A stretch of 64,000 nucleotides of DNA from AP-15 sp963750195 (GTDB taxonomy: Bacteria > Pseudomonadota > Alphaproteobacteria > ATCC43930 > CGMCC-115725), in NCBI GenBank assembly GCA_963750195.1, contig CAVVPS010000010.1, positions 248,001 through 312,000 on the forward strand, given 5' to 3'. Under the pieces are notes generated by a model. That model was not told the DNA's origin, did not search any database, and was given only the letters and a program-made list of their open reading frames with translations. The translations under genes were made by a program, and so were the position numbers. Positions 18,499 through 27,569 of the stretch are shown one piece after another. How positions within the stretch are numbered: position 1 is the first letter of the stretch; each line of letters opens with the position of its first letter.

Positions 18499-19991
18499 AT
18501 GAAATTCCTTACTGACGAACAACTGAGCGAATTGCTGCCGGCCGAGACGTCATCGTTTCCGTCGCCCGTGCCAACTCAGATCGTGTCGAGCGACGAATAC
18601 CTGCCGGTGCCGCAGACCGAAAAATAGCGCGAGGTCGAAGCCCGGCTCAAGGAAATCAGCGACCGGCTCGCCCGCCGGCAGGGCGTCTCGCGGCGCCGCT
18701 TTTTCCAGACCGCATCGGGGATGGCGGCTTCGTTCGTGGCGATGAACCAGGTATTCGGCCACATCTTCGACGCCAGCCTCGCCGAGGCGGCAACCCCCGA
18801 CATGGCGGCCGACCGCGCCCAGGCCTTATCTGGCCAGTTCATCATTGACGGCCATACCCATTTCCTGCGCGACGACACCCGACTTACCGATTTTGTCAAA
18901 ATGCGCAACGCCTTTGGCAAGCTCGGCTGGAACAAGGAGCTGACCGGCGATCAGACCCTCGACGACCTCAAATACGCCAATTATATCAAAGAGGTCTACA
19001 TGGACAGCGACACCAAGGTGGCGCTGCTGTCGAACTCGCCCTCGGACGTGCCGCAGGACTGGTTCATCCCGCAGGCGCAGGTGTTCGAGACCCGCGCGAA
19101 GGTCAACAAACAAGCCGGCTCGCGGCGGATGATGGCGCATTTCACCTTCACCCCCGGGCAGCCCGGCTGGCTCGACCAGGTCGATCAGGCGATCGAAGTC
19201 TACAAGCCTGATTCGTGGAAGGGCTACACTGTCGGCGACAACACCCACAAAGAACTCGCCCATTATCCGTGGCATGCCGACGACGAAAAGCTGATGTATC
19301 CGTTCTACGAGAAGATATCGAAATCGGCATCAAGAACGTCTGCATCCACAAGGGGCTGTTCGCTCCCGGTGTCGAAAAGCAGTTCCCGCGGCTGCGGCCC
19401 TATGCCGATGTCAGCGATATCGGCAAGGCGGCCAAGGACTGGCCGCAATTGAATTTCCTGGTCTACCATTCGGCCTATCGCTGGGTCGGCGGCACGCCGG
19501 CCGACGGCATGGCCGAGTTCGACCAGACCGGCCGCAGCTCGTGGACCAGCGATCTCGCCGAGATCCCGCAGAAATACGGCGTCACCAACGTCTATGGCGA
19601 CCTTGGGCAGATCTTCGCCTGGACCGCGGTCGCCGAGCCGCGCCTCGCCGCGGCCTTGATGGGCATGCTGCTCAAGGGGCTCGGCCCCGACCACGTCGTC
19701 TGGGGCACCGATGCGGTATGGACCGGTGCGCCGCAATGGCAGATCGAAGGGCTACGCCGCCTCGAAATCCCCGAGGACATGCAAAAGAAATACGGCTTCC
19801 AGCCATTGGGCCCGGCCAACGGCCCGATCAAGACCGGAATCTTCAGTGGGAACTCGGCGCGCCTCTACAATTTCGAGCAGCACGCTTTCCTCGGCCAGCC
19901 CGACCATTTCGCCGAACTAAAGGCCGACTACCTCAAAAACGGCCCTGGCCGCAGCAACCTGCGCTACGGCTACGTCCGCAACCCAAGCTGA
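18499..19991 (+). pseudogene. Tat-type amidohydrolase, interrupted by a nonsense codon and a frameshift
   Basis: A good ribosome site (GGGAGGATCAC) precedes ATG 18499. The frame reads MKFLTDEQLSELLPAE up to QTEK, meets TAG at 18625-18627, then goes on in frame with REVEARLKEISDRLARRQ. GVSRRRFFQTASGMAASF follows, which resembles a twin-arginine signal. FIIDGHTHFL carries the HxH metal motif. Near 19310 the frame shifts: YPFYEK is followed in another frame by IEIGIKNVCIHKGLFAP and runs to 19991. Restoring Gln for TAG and one G after GAGAAG would give a single protein of roughly 497 residues. Its place beside two other amidohydrolases suggests one pathway. Confidence 0.85.
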
Positions 19992-20222
19992 GAATCGGGG
20001 ATCGCCAGCTTTACCGTCGTCCCCGCGGAAGCGGGGAACCAGAGCTGCCGCCGACGCATACGTATGCCCGGATTTGATTTACAGCTGTCCAGTTCTGCAA
20101 ATTTGGTTGTGGACAGGAAATGATGCATCTTCAAGCCACTGTGGCCGGGCTTGACCCGGCCATCCACGCCCTCATTGGGCGCGCGCCCCATGGTTTCCAA
20201 GACGTGGATGCCCCGGATCAAG
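19992..20222. repeat. REP-like palindromic intergenic sequence, IS66 target
   Basis: Two GC palindromes are visible. CCCCGCGGAAGCGGGG lies near 20021-20036. GGCCGGGCTTGACCCGGCC lies near 20142-20160, and GGGCGCGCGCCCC follows. These are the style of dispersed intergenic repeats in alphaproteobacteria. The right-hand part (ending CCCCGGATCAAG) is cut by the IS66 pair and resumes at 25250 as GGATCAAGTCTGG. Confidence 0.6.
20215..20222. repeat. 8-bp target-site duplication, left
   Basis: GGATCAAG directly precedes the left terminal repeat and is repeated exactly after the right one. Eight bases is the duplication length made by IS66-family elements. Confidence 0.9.
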
Positions 20223-20239
20223 GTAAGCGTCAGCTGAGG
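20223..20239 (+). repeat. IS66 terminal inverted repeat, left outer end
   Basis: GTAAGCGTCAGCTGAGG, a perfect inverted match to 25233-25249. The next bases diverge (GTCGTC against ACCACA), so 17 bp is the full identity. Confidence 0.9.
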
Positions 20240-20417
20240 GTCGTCTTGCACTCGGCGTGTTGAGCTGGATGCTGCCGCTCTTTTGCGGGCAGCGGTGCAA
20301 TGGATGACGCGGAGCTGGTCGATAAGGAGGACCTTGGGAGTACTCATACGAGGGCTCGCGAGGTCCGCGGCGAGGTTCTCACCGGTCCGGAGGTAAGCAC
20401 TCGGTGAGGGCGCCGGG

Positions 20418-21966
20418 TCAGGCGGCGGCGCGCTGAAGGTCGGCGGGCGTCCAGTTCCAGGGGAGGAGATCGGCGATTTTCCGGGCCGGGTGATCGGCGA
20501 TGCGGGCCAGCACGTCGGCGAGGTAGTGCTGCGGGTTGCGGCGGTTGAGCTTGGCGGTCTCGATCAGGGAGTAGATCGCCGCGGCGCGGTGGCCGCCGGC
20601 GTCGGAACCGGCGAACAGATAGTTCTTGCGGCCGATCGCGACACAGCGCAGCGCCCGCTCGGCGGGGTTGTTGTCGAGGGCGAGGCGGCCGTCGTCGAAG
20701 CATCGCAGCAGCGCCTTCCAGCGCGAGCGCATGTAGCGGAAGGCCTTGGCGAGTTCGGATTTGCGGGACAGCCGGCGCAGTGTCGTCTCCGCCCAGGCGG
20801 CCAGCGCCTCGGCGATCGGCTTGGACCGCTGCTGACGTTCCCCTCGCCGAACATCGGGCGGCAAACCGGCGATCGTCTTGTCGATCTTGTAGAGGTCGCC
20901 GATGCGGTCGAGCGCCTGCTTGGCGATCGGCGAGCCGGTGGCGGCATGGACGTCGAAGAACTTGCGCCTGACGTGCGCCCAGCAGGCGGCCTCGGTGATC
21001 CGGTTGCCAGCGAACAGCTCGTTAAAGCCGGCATAGCCGTCGGCGTGGATGACGCCGGCGAACGCCTTCAAATGGGTCCGCGGGTGCTCGCCCTTGCGGT
21101 CGGCCGAGTAGCGGAACAGCGCCGCCGGCGGTCGCGCCCCGGCAAATGGCCGCTCGTCGCGGACATAGACCCACAGCCGCCCGGTCTTGGTCTTACCGGT
21201 GCCCGGCGCCAGAACCGGCACCGGCGTATCGTCAACGTGCAGGGTCTCCGAAGCCATGATCTCGGCGGCGAGCGCGTCGACCAGCGGCTTCAGCGCCGCC
21301 GCCGTCGCGCCGACCCAGCCGGACAGGGTCGAGGTTTCCAGGCCGACGCCCTCGCGGGCGAAGATCTCGGCCTGGCGATAGAGCGGCAGATGGTCGTCGT
21401 ACTTCGAGACCAGGATGTGCGCCAGCAACCCCGCGCCGGCGCGACCGCGGGCGATCGCGTGATCCGGCGCCGGCGCCGCCACCACCGTGTCGCAAGTCCG
21501 GCAGGAGAGCTTCTCGCGGACGTGCCGGATCACCTTGAAGCGGCCGGGGACGTAATCCAGGGTCTCGGTCGCGTCCTCGCCAATCCGCCGCAGCGCACCG
21601 CCGCAGCTCGGGCAGGCTGGGCCGGCGCGATGCATCACCTCCTCGCGCGGCAGGTGCTCGGGCAACGGCCGGCGGGCGGGCTTCTGCGCCTCGGCCACGC
21701 TTTCGACGATGGCGGCCGCCTCGGGCGCGGCACTCGCCAGCCGCTCGGCTTGGTCGGTTTCCAGGGCCTCGATCGCCAGTCTCGAGCTGTTCGGTCTCGC
21801 GCGCCAGCTTCTCCGAGGACCGGCCGAACTCGGCGCGGCGGTAGCGCGCCAATTGGAACTTCAGCCTGGCGATCTCGGCCCGCGCCGACACCGCATCGCG
21901 CGCCATTTCGGCGATGATCCGCTTCAGCGCGGCGATGTCGTCAGGCAGTTCTTCCGGGCTCGGCAC
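20418..21966 (-). pseudogene. IS66 TnpC transposase of left element, one-base frameshift
   Basis: The main frame (20418-21698 and upstream) holds the zinc-finger-like CPSCGGAL and CRTCDTVV, LHVDDTPVPVL (first Asp), HADGYAGFNEL (second Asp) and LDNNPAERALR (Glu) of the DDE core, with the usual tail DLLPWNWTP. The N-terminus lies in another frame from ATG 21966: LKFQLARYRRAEFGRSSEKL. The frames join near 21781 if one extra A is removed after CAGCTCGAG, giving LAIEALETDQAERL. IS66 is not known to use programmed frameshifting here, so this copy is probably dead. Confidence 0.88.
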
Positions 21967-22036
21967 GGGCCCGATTATCGCACGGGTCTGGGCTTCGACT
22001 TCGTCTCAACCAGCAGGTGAGTCAATCCGCCGCAGC

Positions 22037-22384
22037 TCAGCCGGCCAGCTCCGGCCGCCAGGTTCGCCGCGGCATTCGCCAATCGATGCCTTCCAGCAGC
22101 ATCCCGAGCTGCGCCGACGTGATCACGACCTTACCGTCGGCCGGCGAGGGCCACACAAACCGGCCCTTCTCCAGTCGCTTGGCGAACAGGCACAGACCCT
22201 GCCCGTCCCACCACAGCACCTTGATCAGATCGCCGCGCCGACCGCGAAACACAAACAGATGGCCGCAGAACGGATCCTGCGCCATTCGCTCCTGGACCGC
22301 GGCGGCAAGCCCGTCAAAGCCCTTTCGCATGTCGGTGCGACCGACCGCCAGCCACACGCGCGTGCCTGCCGGCAGACCGATCAT
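22037..22384 (-). CDS. IS66 accessory protein TnpB, left element
   Basis: 115 residues of the IS66 Orf2 family. RTDMRKGFDGLAA, HLFVFRGRRGDLIKVLWWD and GLCLFAKRLEKGRFVWP are family signatures. It overlaps tnpA by four bases (ATGA), showing translational coupling. It is required with TnpA and TnpC for IS66 transposition, but its molecular role is unclear. Confidence 0.93.
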   Translation of the reverse strand: MIGLPAGTRVWLAVGRTDMRKGFDGLAAAVQERMAQDPFCGHLFVFRGRRGDLIKVLWWDGQGLCLFAKRLEKGRFVWPSPADGKVVITSAQLGMLLEGIDWRMPRRTWRPELAG

Positions 22385-22812
22385 TGCAATAGCTCGATCA
22401 CCTGCCGCAGCATCTCAGGCGACACCGCGCCGCGAAGACACACGCGCGTGCCGCACCCGAACGTGATCTCGATCATGCCGCTGCGCCGGGCTCGCGGGCG
22501 CGGCTCGTTCGCTTCCGGCACGATCTCCACCGGCAGCATGGTGACGCTTTGCTTCGCCGCGGCCCGCGGCTTCGGCGCCATCTCGCGCCGCCATTTAAAA
22601 ACCTGGTTCGCGTTTACATCATGACGCCGCGCCACGATCGAAACCGACGCGCCAGGCTCCAGCGTCTCGGCCACGATCCGGCGTTTCAATGCCCGGGTCC
22701 ATTGGCGACGCTTGGAGCCATTGGAGCTTCGCTTAGTGTCCACTACGCCGTTGGTGGACACTTCCGTTACGGTCTCTGCCATCCCCCGATCATCGCCCCA
22801 AGCGACGATCAA
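22381..22812 (-). CDS. IS66 TnpA, left element
   Basis: 143 residues, or 133 from the internal ATG at 22782. RALKRRIVAETLEPGASVS and VARRHDVNANQVFKWRREM form the helix-turn-helix of the IS66 Orf1/IS3-like TnpA family. The tail MIEITFGCGTRVCLRG is also typical. It is the only complete tnpA in the 5-kb unit. Confidence 0.88.
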   Translation of the reverse strand: MIVAWGDDRGMAETVTEVSTNGVVDTKRSSNGSKRRQWTRALKRRIVAETLEPGASVSIVARRHDVNANQVFKWRREMAPKPRAAAKQSVTMLPVEIVPEANEPRPRARRSGMIEITFGCGTRVCLRGAVSPEMLRQVIELLQ

Positions 22813-22823
22813 CGGCAGGCGCC

Positions 22824-22840
22824 CTTCACCGAGCGCTTAC
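22824..22840 (-). repeat. Internal IS66 end (left end of left element)
   Basis: Read on the minus strand from 22840: GTAAGCGCTCGGTGAAGG. It shares GTAAGCG and the TGA-GG spacing with the outer ends and lies upstream of tnpA, as an IS66 left end should. No GGATCAAG follows it. Confidence 0.6.
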
Positions 22841-23205
22841 GTCCGGAGCGCCGGCGACGCTGGAGCCTCGAAGAGAAGCTTCGGATATTGGCGCAGAGCG
22901 TGGCGCCAGGATCCTCGCCCTCGCTGGTTTGCCGACTGCACGCGATCAGCAGCGGCCAGCTTTACACCTGGCGCCGGCAGTTCCGTACCGGCGAGCTGAC
23001 CGGGTTTGCGCCGGTGAGATTGGCCCCGCCGGTCGAGGAGCTTCCACGGGCCGCTGCGTCGGTTGATCCGGTGCCGATACTGCCCGAAACCGATCGGCCG
23101 GCGGACGGGATCATCGAGGTGGAGCTGGCCTCGGGGGTGAAGCTGCGCCTGACCGGCGCGGTCGACGAGGTGGCATTGCGCCGGGTCTTGTCGGCGCTGT
23201 CGTGA
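22840..23205 (+). pseudogene. IS66 TnpA of right element, 5'-truncated
   Basis: The frame encodes RPERRRRWSLEEKLRILAQS, then SLVCRLHAISSGQLYTWRRQ, the TnpA helix-turn-helix, and ends VELASGVKLRLTGAVDEVAL before overlapping tnpB by four bases. No ATG or GTG lies between the left-element end and the conserved part. The frame only extends backward into the neighbour's tnpA on the opposite strand, so the native start and left end were lost at the junction. Confidence 0.75.
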
Positions 23206-23549
23206 TCGGCATTCCGGGCAATGTCCGCGTCTATCTGGCGTGCGGCGTCACCGACATGAGGAAAGGCTTTGACGGGCTGGCGGCGCGGGTTCAGACCACC
23301 TTGCGCCTCGACCCGCATGGTGGTGCCTTGTTCGTGTTCCGTGGTCGCCGCGGCGATCTGATCAAGGTGCTGTGGTGGGACGGGCAAGGTTTGTGCCTGT
23401 TTGCTAAGCGGCTGGAGCGCGGCCGGTTTTTGTGGCCGCAGGCGAAGGACGGATCGGTGGTGCTGACGGCAGCACAATTGTCGATGCTGCTGGAGGGCAT
23501 CGATTGGCGTGCGCCACGCCGCAGCTGGACCCCGGAAGTGGCTAGTTGA
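23202..23549 (+). CDS. IS66 accessory protein TnpB, right element
   Basis: 115 residues. It shares VTDMRKGFDGLAARVQ, FVFRGRRGDLIKVLWWDGQG and LLEGIDWRAPRRSW with the left TnpB, but differs at many other sites, so this is a separate IS66 member rather than a copy. The GTG start overlaps tnpA. Confidence 0.93.
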   Translation: MIGIPGNVRVYLACGVTDMRKGFDGLAARVQTTLRLDPHGGALFVFRGRRGDLIKVLWWDGQGLCLFAKRLERGRFLWPQAKDGSVVLTAAQLSMLLEGIDWRAPRRSWTPEVAS

Positions 23550-23623
23550 ACAGCGCGACATAGTGACTCAGGCGGGTACGATGTCGATACTGCTCAATGC
23601 AAGCGGGAGTAAACTGATGGTTG

Positions 23624-25219
23624 ATGCCGGACGCTGCTGACCCCGTTCAAGAGATCGCCGAGCTGCGCCTCCTGCTGGCCGAACGCGAGGCGGAATTGGC
23701 GGAAGCGCGGGCCGAGCTGACCGGCGCCCGGCTGCGGATCGAACAGTACAAGGCTCAGCTTGCCCAGCTGCGGCGCATGCAGTTCGGGCGCTCGTCGGAA
23801 AAACTCGATACTCAGATCGCGCAACTCGAGCTGATGCTCGAAGATTTGGAAGAGAGCGAAGCGGCGCGCACAGCGCCGGCGGCACAGCGCGTCCCCGATC
23901 AGCCGCGCCGCGAACGTCGCCAGCCGGTGCGACGGCCGCTGCCCGATCATTTGCCGCGCGAGGAGATCGTGCACGATCCGGGGTCGGTGTGCCCGGGCTG
24001 CGGCGGCACCCGGTTTAGCAAACTCGGCGAGGACGTGACCGAGGTCTTGGAGAAGATCCCGGCCCGCCTCAAAGTGATCCGCCATATTCGGCCCAAACTC
24101 AGCTGTCGCTGCTGCGAGCGCATCCTGCAGGCGCCAATGCCCGATCTGCCGATCGAGAAGGGTCGGCCCGGACCGGGCCTGGTCGCCAATGTCGTGGTCA
24201 GCAAATACCTCGACGGGCTGCCGCTCTACCGTCAATCGGCGATCCTGGCGCGCGAAGGCATCGCGATCGAGCGCGCCACCCTGGCCGACTGGGTCGGGCA
24301 CGCTGCTTGGTGGGTGACGCCGTTGGCCGCGCTGATCGGCGCGCATGTCATGGCAGCGCCGATCATCCACACCGACGACACGCCGATCGCGGTGCTGGCC
24401 CCCGGCAACGGCAAGACCAGGACCGGACGGCTGTGGACCTATGTAGTTGACGAGCGACCCTGGCAGGGTGGGCGGGCACCGGCAGCATATTATCGTTTCA
24501 GCCCCGACCGCCGCGGCGAGCGACCGCGCGATCATCTGGCCCTCTTTCGCGGCGCGATCCAGGCCGACGCCTTCAGCGGCTACGCCGCCCTGACGCGACC
24601 GCCATCCGCCAAAGACCAGGTCGGCCGAGGGCCGCCGCTGATCCACGCAGCGTGTTGGGCCCATGCGCGGCGCAAGTTTTACGACGTGTTCGCATCGACC
24701 AAGTCGCCGATCGCCGAAGAGGCACTGAAACGGATCGGCGAGCTCTATCGGATCGAAGCCCCGGTCACCGGCCAGCCGGCCGATATCCGCCTGGCGGCGC
24801 GCCAGAACCGTGCCGTGGCGATCCTCGATGCCTTGCGCGACTGGCTGACAGCGCAGCGCCGCCGGCTGTCATCGAAGAACGCGCTCGCTAAAGCGATCCA
24901 GTACGCGCTGAGCCGCTGGGAGGCGCTGGCCCGCTATGCCGGCGATGGCCGGCTCGCGATTGACAATAACGTCGCCGAGCGTGCCCTGCGCGGCATTGCC
25001 ATTACCCGTAAAAATTTCTTGTTCCTCGGATCCGATGCCGGCGGCGAGCGCGCCGCAATCCTCTACACCGTGCTGGAAAGCGCCAAACTCAATGGCCTCG
25101 ATCCGCAGACTTGGCTCGCCGATGTGATCGATCGCACGGCCAAGGGTCACCCGATCAACCGGCTCGGCGAACTGCTCCCATGGAACTGGAACAACCAAAC
25201 CGCCAGCCTCGCCGCCTGA
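23624..25219 (+). CDS. IS66 transposase TnpC, right element, intact
   Basis: 531 residues from ATG 23624; a TTG three bases earlier is possible. A coiled-coil N-terminus with MQFGRSSEKLDTQIAQ is followed by the zinc-binding pairs CPGCGG and CRCCER. The DDE core is IIHTDDTPIAVLAPG, IQADAFSGYAAL and DNNVAERALRGIAI, with the IS66 tail LGELLPWNWNN. It is full length and open, so it could drive movement of the whole 5-kb unit. Confidence 0.93.
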   Translation: MPDAADPVQEIAELRLLLAEREAELAEARAELTGARLRIEQYKAQLAQLRRMQFGRSSEKLDTQIAQLELMLEDLEESEAARTAPAAQRVPDQPRRERRQPVRRPLPDHLPREEIVHDPGSVCPGCGGTRFSKLGEDVTEVLEKIPARLKVIRHIRPKLSCRCCERILQAPMPDLPIEKGRPGPGLVANVVVSKYLDGLPLYRQSAILAREGIAIERATLADWVGHAAWWVTPLAALIGAHVMAAPIIHTDDTPIAVLAPGNGKTRTGRLWTYVVDERPWQGGRAPAAYYRFSPDRRGERPRDHLALFRGAIQADAFSGYAALTRPPSAKDQVGRGPPLIHAACWAHARRKFYDVFASTKSPIAEEALKRIGELYRIEAPVTGQPADIRLAARQNRAVAILDALRDWLTAQRRRLSSKNALAKAIQYALSRWEALARYAGDGRLAIDNNVAERALRGIAITRKNFLFLGSDAGGERAAILYTVLESAKLNGLDPQTWLADVIDRTAKGHPINRLGELLPWNWNNQTASLAA

Positions 25220-25232
25220 CCGGTGTTGTGGT

Positions 25233-25249
25233 CCTCAGCTGACGCTTAC
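25233..25249 (-). repeat. IS66 terminal inverted repeat, right outer end
   Basis: CCTCAGCTGACGCTTAC, the exact reverse complement of 20223-20239. Confidence 0.9.
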
Positions 25250-25257
25250 GGATCAAG
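25250..25257. repeat. 8-bp target-site duplication, right
   Basis: GGATCAAG immediately after the right terminal repeat, identical to 20215-20222. Confidence 0.9.
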
Positions 25258-25446
25258 TCTGGCTAAGGTAATTCCGGAGTCCAGGTTTGTGGGATTTTCC
25301 TCTCACCGGGCAAGGCGCTGGCTACCCCTCTTGCCTACCCGACTCCAGGGTTGATCCGGCCGAGGCGTTTCCGGTCGGTGCCAATGCTGTTGCGACGAAC
25401 GCAGTGGCACCATATCGCGGCAGGAATATCCAGATAGCCGCCTAAT

Positions 25447-26400
25447 ATGTCGAAGGACCACTATGTCGCCCAGACCTATCTCCGGCATTTCGCTGATGCC
25501 GAGGGGATGTTGCACGTCTACTGGAAGGCCGATGGGAAGTACCGGCGGCGGAGCCCGAATAGCATCTGCCACGAATGGGATGGCGATCTCATCCGCGACT
25601 TCGTTAAGGACGAGAAGATGCTCGGCACGTTCCGGGCGATCTTCGAGCCCCGGTGGAACGCCGCGGTTACCGACCTCGAAAACGGGATTTGCGATGCGGC
25701 GGTGAAGATGGCCATCGCCGGTTATTGGGCCAACCTGTTGGTCTGCACACCGGCATGGACCCGCATCGGCATCAAGATGCACGACTACAATCTCATGCAT
25801 AGGGTCAGGGCTGAAGATGCTCTGCGCACGAAGGCCGGGAAACCGGACCCGAAGCTCAAGGAGATGCTCGCGGCGTTCGACGCCGGCCACTTTCGGGTCG
25901 AGACGAAGCCCGACGCCATTCGGGCGATGGCGGCGAGAGCACTCATGAAGTTTGCGTGGGGACTCTACAACGCCCATTGGACGGTGATCAGGAACAACAC
26001 CGGGACGGGGTTCCTCACCAGCGATAATCCGGTCGCCTTCAATGACCCTGGTCCCTGGCGCGGCGGACAGCCCGGCCTGCCGAGGTATTTGACGTTGTCG
26101 CCGCGCCTTTGCCTCTATGGGTTCATGGACCCGAAGGGGCCTCGCGATGAACCCGATTTCACCCGCGCGCCGCTCGGCGAGGTGCAGTGGGGCTTGGCCC
26201 CACTGCACGGGGTGGAGCGTGTCAACCGGGCGGTCGTCGAGTGCGCAGAGGACATCGTCATCTCTTCAGGCAAGCTGGATTCCGTTCAGACCGTTGTTGC
26301 CGAGTGCACACGTCACCGGATCGACATGGAGTTCGTGAACTTGCGTAGGCCGGATGGATTCATCCTAGTCAATCACACGAGGGTGCGCGAGCAATTGTAG
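25447..26400 (+). CDS. DUF4238 domain protein
   Basis: 317 residues. It starts MSKDHYVAQTYLRHFAD, the defining DUF4238 N-terminus (HYVPQxYLRxF). Late TGFLTSDNPVAFNDPG and LTLSPRLCLYGFM are the second conserved block. The family has no known activity and is often found in variable islands beside mobile elements, as here (190 bases after the IS66 pair). It is soluble, with no signal or membrane segment. It converges on the hypothetical gene at 26365. Confidence 0.8.
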   Translation: MSKDHYVAQTYLRHFADAEGMLHVYWKADGKYRRRSPNSICHEWDGDLIRDFVKDEKMLGTFRAIFEPRWNAAVTDLENGICDAAVKMAIAGYWANLLVCTPAWTRIGIKMHDYNLMHRVRAEDALRTKAGKPDPKLKEMLAAFDAGHFRVETKPDAIRAMAARALMKFAWGLYNAHWTVIRNNTGTGFLTSDNPVAFNDPGPWRGGQPGLPRYLTLSPRLCLYGFMDPKGPRDEPDFTRAPLGEVQWGLAPLHGVERVNRAVVECAEDIVISSGKLDSVQTVVAECTRHRIDMEFVNLRRPDGFILVNHTRVREQL

Positions 26401-26847
26401 GACCTTGATAGAGGGGCTGCATATTGCGGTAAACTGGAGGATCGCCTTCACTCGGTTCTCGAAGCAACCGAGCGGGTCGTCCCCCATCATGTATTCGAAG
26501 AACCGGACGCTACCGCCGACCTCGTAATACGCCCGCCACGCCTGCTCGTACGCCTCCTGACGCTTCGGTTTGACGAAAAATCGGTATTCCTCGACAGCCT
26601 GAGCATGTAGCGGGAACGCTTCTCTCAAGGGTCGATCTGCGTCGAATTTCCCCTGGGTCCGGTCGAACCTCATGGCGACCAATTCGGGGACGAAGGCGGC
26701 GCGCAATTTTCCAGCAGCCGCCGCTCGCGCATTTCGGCTTGTCGTAAACCGCGCGGTGAGAAACCCGATGCCACCCCTGCGATCGCCCCGACGAGCGCCG
26801 ACACGACCGGAAGGACCGTACTGAACGAGCAGTCGGTCGCCTCTCAC
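26365..26847 (-). CDS. Hypothetical protein, possibly frameshifted membrane-anchored protein
   Basis: 160 residues that I do not recognise. The C-terminal part (FVPELVAMRFDRTQGKF to YYEVGGSVRFFEYMMGDD) looks like real protein. The N-terminal part is arginine-rich and odd. In the next frame the same bases read FSTVLPVVSALVGAIAG, a good membrane helix, and would join at the FLTARFTT segment if one base were changed near 26765. The likely true form is a helix-anchored cytoplasmic protein broken by a single indel. It overlaps the end of the DUF4238 gene by 36 bases. Confidence 0.4.
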   Translation of the reverse strand: MRGDRLLVQYGPSGRVGARRGDRRGGIGFLTARFTTSRNARAAAAGKLRAAFVPELVAMRFDRTQGKFDADRPLREAFPLHAQAVEEYRFFVKPKRQEAYEQAWRAYYEVGGSVRFFEYMMGDDPLGCFENRVKAILQFTAICSPSIKVLQLLAHPRVID

Positions 26848-26869
26848 TCGGGTTAGTCGATCTGTGCAC

Positions 26870-27421
26870 TCCGATGCAGAATACCAGCGGGCTCTCTATG
26901 TGCCTAAAGGCACCGAACCGTCAGTCGCAGCACAAGATCGCCGTTACGACGATCATCGGTCCGGTCGATTTCGCTATAGCCGTTTGGGCACCGCTTGCCG
27001 GCCCGCTCCAACATGAGATCCAAAGAAGCACCGTTGTTGCGGGACCGCCCGTTGCGAGGGTTAGGGGGCCGGGTGCAGAGGGGTGACCGAGGAATATTGC
27101 AGCCACGCGCGATCCTGTCGATGAAAAGTGTTGTCGGATACTCTTCCAAGCGCAGCGCGCCAAAGACCGCCTTAAGAGCGTGGAGACCTCATAACAGTGG
27201 GTGCGTTTTTACATCTTGTGTCTTCGTAATACGAGCCGAGTAAGATTGTGGTTGTACAATCTCCAGTGGTAAATCTTTTAAAATCTTCGTGAAGTTACGC
27301 GGCTGACTATTAACAAGTCTAGTAGGTCCAATCTAAGTATTCGATGAAAAAACGGTGAGGACCATCCGCTCCCTTGATTCGGGGGCTGTCTGGGTTCAAT
27401 CCCTGTTAGGGCTCGACTGTC
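26870..27421. other. Gene-poor stretch with a drop in GC
   Basis: Short frames occur on both strands but none has a recognisable motif or a good start. From about 27180 to 27340 the DNA is clearly more AT-rich than its surroundings, as in recently acquired or decayed sequence. Confidence 0.5.
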
Positions 27422-27569
27422 GTGCTCATGCATTGGTCGACCCCGGCGCAGGACGTTGCCGCAAAATTGTCCTATTCGCATGGCATTCTCGGAACGAGAA
27501 GCGCTGCGTGGAATAGCGGCACCGGAAAACGCAAGGAAATAGCGACAGGCAATGTGTTTTTGCAAAAGC

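Larger units (their letters stand above)
20223..25249. mobile_element. Head-to-head pair of IS66-family elements moved as one 5-kb unit
   Basis: Both outer ends carry the same 17-bp terminal repeat, GTAAGCGTCAGCTGAGG, in inverted orientation, flanked by one GGATCAAG duplication. Inside are a minus-strand tnpA-tnpB-tnpC set and a diverging plus-strand set that is clearly a different IS66 lineage. An internal end (GTAAGCG read on the minus strand, ending at 22840) makes the left half a normal 2618-bp IS66. The right half has no left end of its own. Only the outer ends show a duplication, so the whole seems to have transposed together. Confidence 0.88.

Noticed and set aside
20490..21917. 475-residue plus-strand frame across the left IS66 transposase
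   Set aside because: It is antisense to conserved TnpC sequence and rich in Arg, Gly and Ala; a shadow of GC-rich codon bias.
27385..27415. GGGTTCAATCCC-like string resembling a tRNA T-arm
   Set aside because: The T-stem pairs poorly, position 37 of the possible anticodon loop is not a purine, and no acceptor stem can be formed. At most it is a decayed tRNA end.
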